From Candidatus Dojkabacteria bacterium UBA2222 (GTDB lineage Bacteria > Patescibacteriota > Dojkabacteria > SC72): 8,116 nucleotides of DNA. The notes under the pieces were generated by a model, which saw nothing but the letters and a program-made list of their open reading frames with translations, was not told where the DNA came from and did no database searches. This document shows, one piece after another, positions 1 through 6,158 of this stretch (position 1 is its first letter; every line of letters starts with the position of its first letter). The translations under genes and the position numbers were made by a program. Where the stretch lies: positions 11,193 to 19,308 of the forward strand of contig DCUE01000054.1 of the NCBI GenBank assembly GCA_002328465.1, in the 5' to 3' direction.

Positions 1-1704
1 GGAGTAATCTTTTTTATAGGTATTCTAGGAATACTCTTAACTTTCATACAGGAGAAAAGTGATATTAATTATAAAGAGGATGCAATCCTCTCTCGGTATA
101 TTACTACTTCAACCCCGGTACTTGAGATTGAAGAATCAGAATATATTCAAGATTCAGAGCAAGATATAAGTAAACAGGGAATCTTGAAAACAGAAGAAAA
201 TAGAAAAGTAATAAAACTTGATTCTAAACTTTCTGACAAAGAAAAAATTGCATTAGAAGAAAAGTATGATATTGAATTTACTAACGATATTGATAGTAAT
301 GGTATCTATGTTATAAATATTACTGAAGATAGTGATATGACTTCTTTTGAAGAGGAATTAAACGCTAATGTAGAAACCGATGTCCCTATTAAAATGTTCG
401 CTGATAGTGTTGATTGGGGAGTAGCAAGAATTGGAGCTGATAAGGTCTGGGATAAGGGTACTGGTAGTGGTGTAAAAATTGGAATAATTGATACAGGGAT
501 ACAGAAAGATCATCCTGATTTAGCAGGTAACATAATTACGGGTTATGATTTTGTTAATAATGATAACGATGCAAATGACGATAATGGACACGGTACACAT
601 GTTGCAGGAATAGCAGCTGCTTCATCTAACAATCTCGGAGTAGTAGGGGTGAGTCATTCATCACAGCTTATGCCAATAAAAGTACTCAATGCCCAAGGGT
701 ATGGATATCTATCAGATGTTGCAAAGGGAGTGTATTTTGCAACCGATAATGGTGTAAGAGTAATCAATTTAAGCTTAGGTTCAACAAGTGATTCCTCTTT
801 GTTAAGAGATGCTGTCAATTACGCAACTAACAAAGGGGTCTTAATTATTGCAGCAGCGGGTAATGATGGTGGTGCACCATGTTCATATCCAGCAGCTTAC
901 AGTAATGCTGTTTGTGTTGTTGCAACTGATAGTAGGAACCTCTTGGCAAGCTTCAGTAATATTGGTGGAGAACTTGCTGCACCAGGTGTTTACAATTACT
1001 CAACATATATTGGTAGTACATATAGGTATCTTAGTGGTACAAGCATGGCAACTCCACATGTCTCTGGAGCTGCTGCATTACTTATGTCTATTTGTACAAC
1101 ATGTTCTTCCTCTGAGATAAGAACTCTAATGAGAGATACCGCTGTTGATTTGGGAGAAATGGGAAAAGATATTCTCTTTGGATATGGGCTTATCGATTTA
1201 ACAACCGCCGTAGCAAGTTTACAACCAACTCCAGTTGAAGAAACTCCAACGGAAGAAACTCCTACAGAGGAGCAACCAGTAACTGAACCGACACCAACAA
1301 AAACCCCTAAGAATACAAAAACCACTTTACCTCAAATCATAATGATTTTAGAACCTGTAATTTCAAAAGGTAAAAAATATATTCCAACTACCTCTTCAGA
1401 TATTGATGTTAAATATAGCCTTTCTCCAATTTTAGATGAAAATAATGTAGATAAAATTAGAATATATCTTGATAATAAAGAGATTGGTTCCTCAATAGAG
1501 CAGAGTGGTATCTTTGTTGTACCTAAGGATTTATTAAATCACTCTCAACATTGGGTAAAAGTTGTTGCAACTTTTAAAAATAAAACTGAAAGTAGCGCAC
1601 AGTTACTAATAGATATGACCTATTTGAGAACTAATACCAAGACTTCTGGAAAGTCTGTATTAGGAATCTCCTTCTCAATATTTGATTGGTTGAAGATATT
1701 CTAA
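1..1704 (+). CDS. Membrane-anchored subtilisin-like serine protease (S8), 5' partial
   Basis: The reading frame is open from base 1, so the true start lies upstream; the TTG at 184 is an internal codon. Residues are numbered from base 1. Residues 2-16 are hydrophobic and end in a charged stretch, which looks like the end of a signal peptide or membrane anchor. Residues about 69-130 resemble an I9-type inhibitory propeptide. The S8 catalytic domain spans about 137-405, with the triad Asp164 (IIDTG), His197 (NGHGTHVAG) and Ser348 (SGTSMATPH), and oxyanion Asn288 (AAAGND). All are intact, so an active endopeptidase is expected. A Pro/Thr/Glu linker (409-436) leads to a beta-rich, Ig-like C-terminal domain (about 445-541). 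Four cysteines (294, 305, 365, 368; the last two as CTTC) suggest disulfides outside the membrane. It ends in tandem stops TAA TAG. The protease family is certain; the substrate is unknown. Surface protein turnover or scavenging is an inference. Confidence 0.95.
   Translation, partial: GVIFFIGILGILLTFIQEKSDINYKEDAILSRYITTSTPVLEIEESEYIQDSEQDISKQGILKTEENRKVIKLDSKLSDKEKIALEEKYDIEFTNDIDSNGIYVINITEDSDMTSFEEELNANVETDVPIKMFADSVDWGVARIGADKVWDKGTGSGVKIGIIDTGIQKDHPDLAGNIITGYDFVNNDNDANDDNGHGTHVAGIAAASSNNLGVVGVSHSSQLMPIKVLNAQGYGYLSDVAKGVYFATDNGVRVINLSLGSTSDSSLLRDAVNYATNKGVLIIAAAGNDGGAPCSYPAAYSNAVCVVATDSRNLLASFSNIGGELAAPGVYNYSTYIGSTYRYLSGTSMATPHVSGAAALLMSICTTCSSSEIRTLMRDTAVDLGEMGKDILFGYGLIDLTTAVASLQPTPVEETPTEETPTEEQPVTEPTPTKTPKNTKTTLPQIIMILEPVISKGKKYIPTTSSDIDVKYSLSPILDENNVDKIRIYLDNKEIGSSIEQSGIFVVPKDLLNHSQHWVKVVATFKNKTESSAQLLIDMTYLRTNTKTSGKSVLGISFSIFDWLKIF
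1237..1277 (+). repeat. Short tandem repeat coding the protease linker
   Basis: The 11-base unit GAAGAAACTCC occurs at 1237-1247 and exactly again at 1252-1262, with a 15-base period. A degenerate third unit starts at 1267. It encodes the repeated Glu-Glu-Thr-Pro-Thr part of the linker between the protease domain and the Ig-like domain. Such repeats can change length by slippage in whole codons, which would lengthen or shorten the linker without breaking the frame. Confidence 0.6.
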
Positions 1705-1737
1705 TAGAGCGAATGAAAAGGGTTCAGTTTGCACATA

Positions 1738-1746
1738 TGATATAAT
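1738..1746 (+). promoter_or_regulatory. Extended -10 promoter of def, predicting a leaderless mRNA
   Basis: A perfect extended -10 element, TGaTATAAT, ends 7 bases before the def ATG at 1754. There is no good -35 at the usual spacing, as is common for extended -10 promoters. With normal sigma-70 spacing the transcript would start on or within about a base of the ATG. No Shine-Dalgarno sequence is present. The hexamer lies between two CATATG palindromes (1734-1739 and 1751-1756), the second containing the start codon. Confidence 0.75.
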
Positions 1747-1753
1747 CTGCCAT

Positions 1754-2245
1754 ATGGCAAAGATATTAAAAATACTGACAATTAAAGATTCTGAAGAAGA
1801 GAAACTCCTTCGTAGAAAATCTGCGGATGTCTCAAAGGAAGAGATTAAATCAAAAGAGTTCCAAGATTTCCTAGATGATTTAATACTTACTGCAGAGCAG
1901 GTTCTAACTGATGAAGGTTACACAGCTGCTGGACTCGCAGCAGTACAAGTTGGAGTAAGCAAGAGAATCTTTTGTATACTTGAAGAGGGAAGTAACAAAT
2001 TTTGGATAATGATTAATCCTCAAATAAAGATATTTAATAAAACTCAGGTCTTGGGGGTTGAGGGATGCTTAAGTGTACCCAATAGAGAGGGGAGGGTTTC
2101 TAGATATAAAAAAATAAAGGTGAAATATCTAAACAGAGATGGGAACATAGAGAAAAAGATTTTTACCAATCAAGAAGCGAGAGAAGTTCAACATGAATAT
2201 GACCATACAGAGGGGATCCTATTCATAGATAAAATAATAGACTAG
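1754..2245 (+). CDS. def: Peptide deformylase
   Basis: Removes the formyl group from the N-terminal methionine of new proteins, acting in the cytoplasm at the ribosome exit. All three family motifs are visible in the 163-residue protein. Motif 1 is AAGLAAVQ (58-65), with Ala58 in place of the usual first Gly of GxGLAAxQ. Motif 2 is EGCLS (103-107), with metal ligand Cys105. Motif 3 is QHEYDH (146-151), with metal ligands His147 and His151 and catalytic Glu148; it continues TEG where LxG is more common. The length is normal for the family. The ATG at 1754 is the only plausible start and follows a -10 box by 7 bases with no ribosome binding site. It lies 49 bases after the protease gene and has its own promoter, so co-transcription is not required. 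The methionyl-tRNA formyltransferase gene usually found beside def is not in the window. Confidence 0.97.
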   Translation: MAKILKILTIKDSEEEKLLRRKSADVSKEEIKSKEFQDFLDDLILTAEQVLTDEGYTAAGLAAVQVGVSKRIFCILEEGSNKFWIMINPQIKIFNKTQVLGVEGCLSVPNREGRVSRYKKIKVKYLNRDGNIEKKIFTNQEAREVQHEYDHTEGILFIDKIID

Positions 2246-2301
2246 AAACTTTCAAAATTTACGTATACAATATACTTAGAATATTTTTTACCAATATTTG
2301 T

Positions 2302-3456
2302 ATGCTCAAAATATTACTTTCATTAATAATAGCTATTGCATTTCCATTAGGTATATTTGCACAACAAGATACTACATTAAACGAGGTAACCGGAGATAAT
2401 ACTGAAGTTAAAGCTGCAGAGATTGATGAATTAAATCAAAAGGAAGAGGAAAGAACTCAGCAGATAGCAAATCTCTTAGGTTTCGTATTACCTCCATATA
2501 CAGATAATCCTAGTTATGTAATCACTTTTAAAGATCCCTCTCCTGAAAAGAAGGGAGTTGAAATTTCTTTGGATGGGAAAGGTTTTACAGTTATCAAAAG
2601 TCCATATACATTCCCAGCTTTAAGTATTGGTAACCATAATGTGAAATTCCGTTTCTATGATGCAACAAATACCATTAAGATCTTGGAATATGAACTAATT
2701 GTTACTCCGAGAGCTCCCATTGTAAATACTCCAAAACTAAGCGAAACTTCAATCTCAATAACCGGAACAGCCCTATCAAATTCTGAAGTAATATATACCT
2801 TAAGTGCTAATGCATACAACAGTAACGGGTATGTCAAAACAGATTCCAATGGTGATTGGTCAATTACTCTTACTCCAGAAGAAGGTCTTTCAAATGGGAT
2901 ATATACCTTTACAGCTTTTGTTAGAAAATATGGGTATGCAAGTGATTTCTCTTCTCCTTTAACTTTTAGTGTTGGAGAAAACGGACAGGCTTTTGTTGGT
3001 AACAATACAAAGGATATATATTTCTCTTTTGCTAGTATCAATAAGGATAATGTTTTAGATATTTTAAAAAGTAATAGAGATTTAATTTTCCTTGTCGTTG
3101 CTAATTTCTTACTTGGGGTTATATTGGCAAGTATTATTAAATCAATAATAGACAATTCAAAAAGTGAGAAGAAAATAAAAGAGGTAGAAACCATAATGAA
3201 TAAACCAACTGAAGAGAATGGAAGAGAGCTAAAAACTTTAAGGGAGATCTTTGGAGGGGAGAGTAAAGAAAATGAGGAAATTGAAAAGGAAGCTGATAAG
3301 AAAGAAGTTAAAAAGGATACAGAAGAGAAAAAGCAGGAAACTATTATTAACAAAGATATCTTTCTAAAAAGATATAAAGGATTGGACCCAGATAACGATA
3401 GTGGGAAAGAGAAAGAGAAGAAGATTAAGATCTCCCTTACTACAAAGGAAGAGTAA
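2302..3456 (+). CDS. Ig-like surface protein with one TM helix and charged cytoplasmic tail
   Basis: I do not recognise a named family for the whole 384-residue protein. Residues 1-20 form a signal peptide with likely cleavage after FA. A short Glu/Lys-rich stretch follows (33-55). Residues about 70-136 form a beta-rich, PEGA- or Ig-like unit (ISLDGKGF, SPYTFPALSIGNHNV). Residues about 138-225 match the bacterial Ig-like pattern (ITGTALSNSEV, then DSNGDWSITL, then GIYTFTAF), close to Big_6-type domains. One TM helix is at about 261-283. About 100 mostly Lys/Glu-rich residues follow, with coiled-coil character at 285-345. Positive charge just after the helix argues for a cytoplasmic C-terminus, giving a type I topology. 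It lies 56 bases after def. No Shine-Dalgarno is visible; TACAAT (2266-2271) or TAGAAT (2277-2282) could be the -10. A role in adhesion, envelope structure or signalling is possible, but the sequence does not decide it. Confidence 0.85.
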   Translation: MLKILLSLIIAIAFPLGIFAQQDTTLNEVTGDNTEVKAAEIDELNQKEEERTQQIANLLGFVLPPYTDNPSYVITFKDPSPEKKGVEISLDGKGFTVIKSPYTFPALSIGNHNVKFRFYDATNTIKILEYELIVTPRAPIVNTPKLSETSISITGTALSNSEVIYTLSANAYNSNGYVKTDSNGDWSITLTPEEGLSNGIYTFTAFVRKYGYASDFSSPLTFSVGENGQAFVGNNTKDIYFSFASINKDNVLDILKSNRDLIFLVVANFLLGVILASIIKSIIDNSKSEKKIKEVETIMNKPTEENGRELKTLREIFGGESKENEEIEKEADKKEVKKDTEEKKQETIINKDIFLKRYKGLDPDNDSGKEKEKKIKISLTTKEE

Positions 3457-3475
3457 ATATATATCCAAATAAATG

Positions 3476-3484
3476 TGATAAAAT
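3476..3484 (+). promoter_or_regulatory. Extended -10 promoter of tRNA-Leu
   Basis: TGaTAAAAT is an extended -10 with one mismatch to TATAAT. It ends 8 bases before the mature tRNA 5' end at 3493. Transcription would start around 3491, leaving only about 2 bases for RNase P to remove. It sits about 20 bases after the stop codon of the upstream gene, so the tRNA probably has its own promoter. Confidence 0.65.
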
Positions 3485-3492
3485 CATGCTAA

Positions 3493-3576
3493 GCCAGAAT
3501 GGTGGAATGGCAGACACGCTACGTTCAGAACGTAGTCTTCGTTAAGAGGGTGGGGGTTCAACTCCCCCTTCTGGCA
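3493..3576 (+). tRNA. tRNA-Leu (anticodon CAG)
   Basis: The sequence folds as a class II tRNA. The acceptor stem pairs GCCAGAA with TTCTGGC, with discriminator A at 3576. The anticodon stem CTACG/CGTAG encloses the loop TTCAGAA, giving anticodon CAG, which reads the leucine codon CUG. A long variable arm (TCTT paired with AAGA) is the type expected for leucine. The T arm GGGGG/CCCCC encloses TTCAACT. The 3' CCA is not encoded, so it must be added after transcription. The 3' end is only 3 bases from the stop codon of the convergent binding-protein gene. Confidence 0.96.
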
Positions 3577-3579
3577 GAT

Positions 3580-5358
3580 TTATTTGCTCCAGTAAGCTAT
3601 ATTTTCAAATCTCTGATAAGGGAAAATGATATTACTAATATCACTTATGCTTACACCCTCCCTAACAACATATATATAATTAGGGTGATATAGAAAGATA
3701 ACTGGAACATCTTGAGTCAAGTACTTCTGGAAAAGACCGTAGTTAAATGTCCTTTTATCTACTTTTAAACTCTTTCTTGCTTCTTCCAAAAGAATATCTA
3801 CTCTCTCGTATGTATACCCTGAGAGATTTAAATCTGGATAATTAGTTTTTAATGAGTGCCATAGGTTATATTGATCAGGATCTATCGTAGTTTCAACCTC
3901 ATACATCAAAAGCTCAAAATCTCTAGTTGCAACTATTTCCTGGGTTAATTGAACATATGTCAGAGGTTCCAAGTTCAAAACAACTCCTTCTTCTTTCCAA
4001 AGATTTCTAAGAGCTAATGCTATCCTTTCATTTAGAGCGTTATCATAGTAACTGAGAGTAAAGCTAAGTATTTTCTTATCATTTGTTTCAAAATATCCAC
4101 TATTGTCATTTTTTGTATATCCTAAATTCTGTAAAATACTCTGAGCTTTTTCTTTGTCATATTCATATTTAATAACATTATTCTCATTGTATGCCCAAGA
4201 ACTTTTTGAAATTGGACCATTTATTACTTCACCAGAAATGTGAGCTTTCTCAAGAAGTAATTCCTTTTGAGTTAAATGATTCAAAGCTATTCTTAGTTCT
4301 TTGTTCTCAAGCCTCTCTTTTCTAGTATTGAAAAATATCATTCGAAGTCTGGATTCTAAGGTAACAGAATTTTTCACATATCCTGAATACTCATCAGTAT
4401 AGGACATACTAAACTCATCTACACTCCCTATTGCATCTAACATTCCATTTCTAAAGGCTGCTTCTAGTGCATCATAATTTGAATACAATCTATATACTAT
4501 TGTTTCAATCTTAGGTGTAACCCAAAAGTGTTGTGAAGCTCTAAGGTAAACAACATTAGGTTCAGATCTATATACTTCATATGGACCAGAACCAAGAGGG
4601 TATTTTGCGAATGAATCAAAAGGTAAATTGGAAACAGTTGTATTCTCTAGTTTGTGTTTTGGAACAATATATACCGCTATAGCTTCAAAGAAGGTAGCAT
4701 TACTTTCGGGAAGAACAAACCGTAATTGGGTTTCGGAAATCTTTGAGATTTTGACATCAACCAAAGGAGAGCCAATAGTATCATGGTTATATTTTGAAGC
4801 AAGCTCTTTAGAAACCTCAAATGTAAAAAGAACATCATCTATTGTCAAAGGTTGTCCATCTTGCCACTTGTGATCAAGTGAAATTGTAATATCATACGTC
4901 TTCCCATCTGAGGAAACTTTCCATTCTTGGGCAATACCCTTGATAGGGATTCCTTCCTTGGAGATATTTATAAATTTTTCGAATACTAAAGCCCTTATAT
5001 CAGCATCAACATTACTTTGAGAGGTAAATATCGGATTAAAAGATGATATTGCTCCGACACTACCTTCGACAAATATGTCTTCTCTCTCTTGAGACATCAC
5101 ACTAGCAAATGAAGAGCTTGTAAGATATGTAAATACGAAAGCCCCTATAATTGTAAATAGTACAATGAAGCTCAATGGTGCTGTCTCTTTAAAGAATTGC
5201 CTCAAATTTAATGGATAATTCCAAAACCAATCTCTAATAGCAGTTTTAGGTTTCTTTGCTCCTACCTTAATAACATTTTGAGAAGGGAGAATCGATTTGA
5301 AGGCCTCTTTCATTGACTTATTTTGAATTTTCTTTTCTTCCTGCTTTGAGTTGGTCAT
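3580..5358 (-). CDS. Membrane-anchored peptide ABC transporter substrate-binding protein (family 5)
   Basis: A 592-residue extracytoplasmic solute-binding protein of the oligopeptide/dipeptide/nickel family (SBP_bac_5), expected to capture peptides for import. It has no lipobox. Instead, about 60 basic residues precede a TM helix at about 61-80, so it is probably anchored with its N-terminus in the cytoplasm. The binding domain starts near 96 (EGSVGAISSFNPIFT). It carries the family hallmark WQDGQPLTIDDVLFTFE near 165-182, then LGSGPYEV and further typical blocks such as NKELRIALNHLTQKELL. The juxtamembrane segment DWFWNYPL is strongly aromatic. The gene begins 7 bases after the secG stop, so the two are probably co-transcribed. 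No permease or ATPase gene lies in the window, so its transport partners must be elsewhere or absent. Peptide binding is family knowledge; the actual ligand is unknown. Confidence 0.92.
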   Translation of the reverse strand: MTNSKQEEKKIQNKSMKEAFKSILPSQNVIKVGAKKPKTAIRDWFWNYPLNLRQFFKETAPLSFIVLFTIIGAFVFTYLTSSSFASVMSQEREDIFVEGSVGAISSFNPIFTSQSNVDADIRALVFEKFINISKEGIPIKGIAQEWKVSSDGKTYDITISLDHKWQDGQPLTIDDVLFTFEVSKELASKYNHDTIGSPLVDVKISKISETQLRFVLPESNATFFEAIAVYIVPKHKLENTTVSNLPFDSFAKYPLGSGPYEVYRSEPNVVYLRASQHFWVTPKIETIVYRLYSNYDALEAAFRNGMLDAIGSVDEFSMSYTDEYSGYVKNSVTLESRLRMIFFNTRKERLENKELRIALNHLTQKELLLEKAHISGEVINGPISKSSWAYNENNVIKYEYDKEKAQSILQNLGYTKNDNSGYFETNDKKILSFTLSYYDNALNERIALALRNLWKEEGVVLNLEPLTYVQLTQEIVATRDFELLMYEVETTIDPDQYNLWHSLKTNYPDLNLSGYTYERVDILLEEARKSLKVDKRTFNYGLFQKYLTQDVPVIFLYHPNYIYVVREGVSISDISNIIFPYQRFENIAYWSK

Positions 5359-5365
5359 TCTGTCT

Positions 5366-5599
5366 CTAAACCGAGTATTTATATATCAATAGTGATATCA
5401 ATACGAGGAGAATAACTAAAGTGATCGTAAAATAGTAAAGAAATTTCTCTAAACCTCTTTTTGTTCTAAAGACCTCTCCTCCTCCACCGAACATCTTTCC
5501 GAGTCCTTCTGCTCTATTCTGTAATAACACAGAAATAACAACTAATACACAAACCCCAATTTGTACAAATAAAAGAATATTTTGTATGTTTGAATTCAT
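5366..5599 (-). CDS. secG: Protein translocase subunit SecG
   Basis: SecG is the small accessory subunit of the SecYEG channel and helps SecA-driven export across the cytoplasmic membrane. The 77-residue protein has the expected layout of two TM helices (about 6-26 and 54-74) joined by a cytoplasmic loop. The loop carries the family signature LLQNRAEGLGKMFGGGGEVF followed by a basic RGLEK segment. Length is normal. The start is well fixed: the nearest in-frame upstream codon that matters is the TAA ending the preceding gene, and no other start codon lies between. There is no Shine-Dalgarno; a full promoter ends 7 bases before the ATG. The downstream binding-protein gene follows after 7 bases. 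Confidence 0.95.
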   Translation of the reverse strand: MNSNIQNILLFVQIGVCVLVVISVLLQNRAEGLGKMFGGGGEVFRTKRGLEKFLYYFTITLVILLVLISLLIYKYSV

Positions 5600-5606
5600 A
5601 GACCTG

Positions 5607-5634
5607 ATTATACAATATTATGAACTTTTCTCAA
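5607..5634 (-). promoter_or_regulatory. secG promoter, predicting a leaderless mRNA
   Basis: On the - strand, a -35 box TTGAGA (5629-5634; five of six match TTGACA), a 16-base spacer and a perfect -10 TATAAT (5607-5612) form a near-consensus sigma-70 promoter. The -10 ends 7 bases before the secG ATG, so transcription should start at or next to the start codon. The -35 lies inside the last codons of the upstream holin-like gene. The promoter would drive secG and the binding-protein gene. Confidence 0.8.
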
Positions 5635-6025
5635 GAAGTTTCAAAGTTGAGCATATTAGGGAATGGGTAACACTTCCCATAATCATAGAAATTAATACAG
5701 TAACTGGAAATGGGTGGATTACTAAACTCCCTGTATTAATACCTTCGAAAGCATACTCCTCTATATTAAAACCTGGGAGAAACTCTTGAAGTAGGAAGAA
5801 TCCTCCAACACATAGGAGGGAGGTCATAAGGAAATTTGTAATAAGATTGACTTTAATGGTAAGGAAATTCAATATGGCTGATGCTAAGAAGACTAGGATA
5901 GAGAGAATTAGAAGAGAAGATATTAAATATACAGGGTTTGTTGGTAATGTTATACCTTTATAAACAGTTAAAACAAAATAGGCACTAAGCATATATTGAA
6001 TTAAATTTCTTAGAAATTTTGTCAT
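5618..6025 (-). CDS. Four-helix membrane protein, phage holin family 4 / YvlD-like
   Basis: A 135-residue integral membrane protein with about four TM helices (roughly 7-25, 32-52, 59-80, 106-128). The pattern FLTIKVNLITNF, then a hydrophobic helix ending QEFLPGFNIEEYAF, and a final helix resembles the PF04020 family (mycobacterial 4-TMS phage holin; YvlD-like). That family is mostly chromosomal and of unknown function, so the name does not imply a phage. An in-frame TGA five codons upstream of the ATG fixes the start. No Shine-Dalgarno and no clear -10 at leaderless spacing is seen. It ends 18 bases before secG on the same strand. Membrane protein is certain, the family only moderately so. 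Confidence 0.7.
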   Translation of the reverse strand: MTKFLRNLIQYMLSAYFVLTVYKGITLPTNPVYLISSLLILSILVFLASAILNFLTIKVNLITNFLMTSLLCVGGFFLLQEFLPGFNIEEYAFEGINTGSLVIHPFPVTVLISMIMGSVTHSLICSTLKLLEKSS

Positions 6026-6158
6026 ACTTTTACATACTCATATTACATATATACATGTTAGTATTCTACATATTTGATATACATCTTTGCAAATGGAAAT
6101 AATATAGGATAGCTAGATTGTTGTTGAAGTTATACAACTTAGGGTATATTGAATATAT
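6026..6158. other. Divergent intergenic region between the holin-like gene and pyk
   Basis: This 133-base AT-rich gap separates two divergent start codons and must hold both promoters. TACAT occurs five times in its left half (6031, 6044, 6052, 6067, 6080). The right half holds the pyk promoter and a small inverted repeat AAGTT-atac-AACTT (6127-6140). No ORF or structured RNA is evident. The promoter of the leftward gene cannot be placed with confidence. Confidence 0.6.
6121..6150 (+). promoter_or_regulatory. pyk promoter, predicting a leaderless mRNA
   Basis: The -10 box TATATT (6145-6150) ends 8 bases before the pyk ATG. Candidate -35 boxes are TTGTTG (6121-6126, 18-base spacer) and TTGAAG (6124-6129, 15-base spacer). 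Both are only partial matches to TTGACA. An AGGG at 6141-6144 is 14 bases from the ATG, too far to be a normal ribosome binding site. The inverted repeat 6127-6140 lies between the two promoter boxes and could be an operator. Confidence 0.6.

Noticed and set aside
184..186. TTG as start codon of the protease
   Set aside because: The frame is open back to base 1 and includes a hydrophobic segment typical of a signal or anchor, so the gene is cut by the window edge and TTG is internal.
2263..2290. Possible terminator after def: GTATA-caa-TATAC followed by a T-run
   Set aside because: The stem is five A/T-rich pairs and the T-run starts about 10 bases later, so it is not a credible intrinsic terminator. 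The AATATTT repeats (2280-2286, 2293-2299) are equally likely AT-rich chance.
2655..3353. Long - strand ORF of 232 codons opposite the Ig-like protein
   Set aside because: Its Ser/Leu/Phe-rich translation is the expected shadow of Lys/Glu-rich coding DNA. The + strand protein has a signal peptide, Ig motifs and a TM helix.
3499..3693. Small + strand ORF of 64 codons
   Set aside because: It runs through the tRNA-Leu gene and the antisense of the binding-protein gene; its translation resembles no protein.
5618..6025. Prophage or lysis cassette because of the holin-like protein
   Set aside because: No endolysin, phage structural gene or integrase is nearby, and the family is mostly chromosomal in bacteria.
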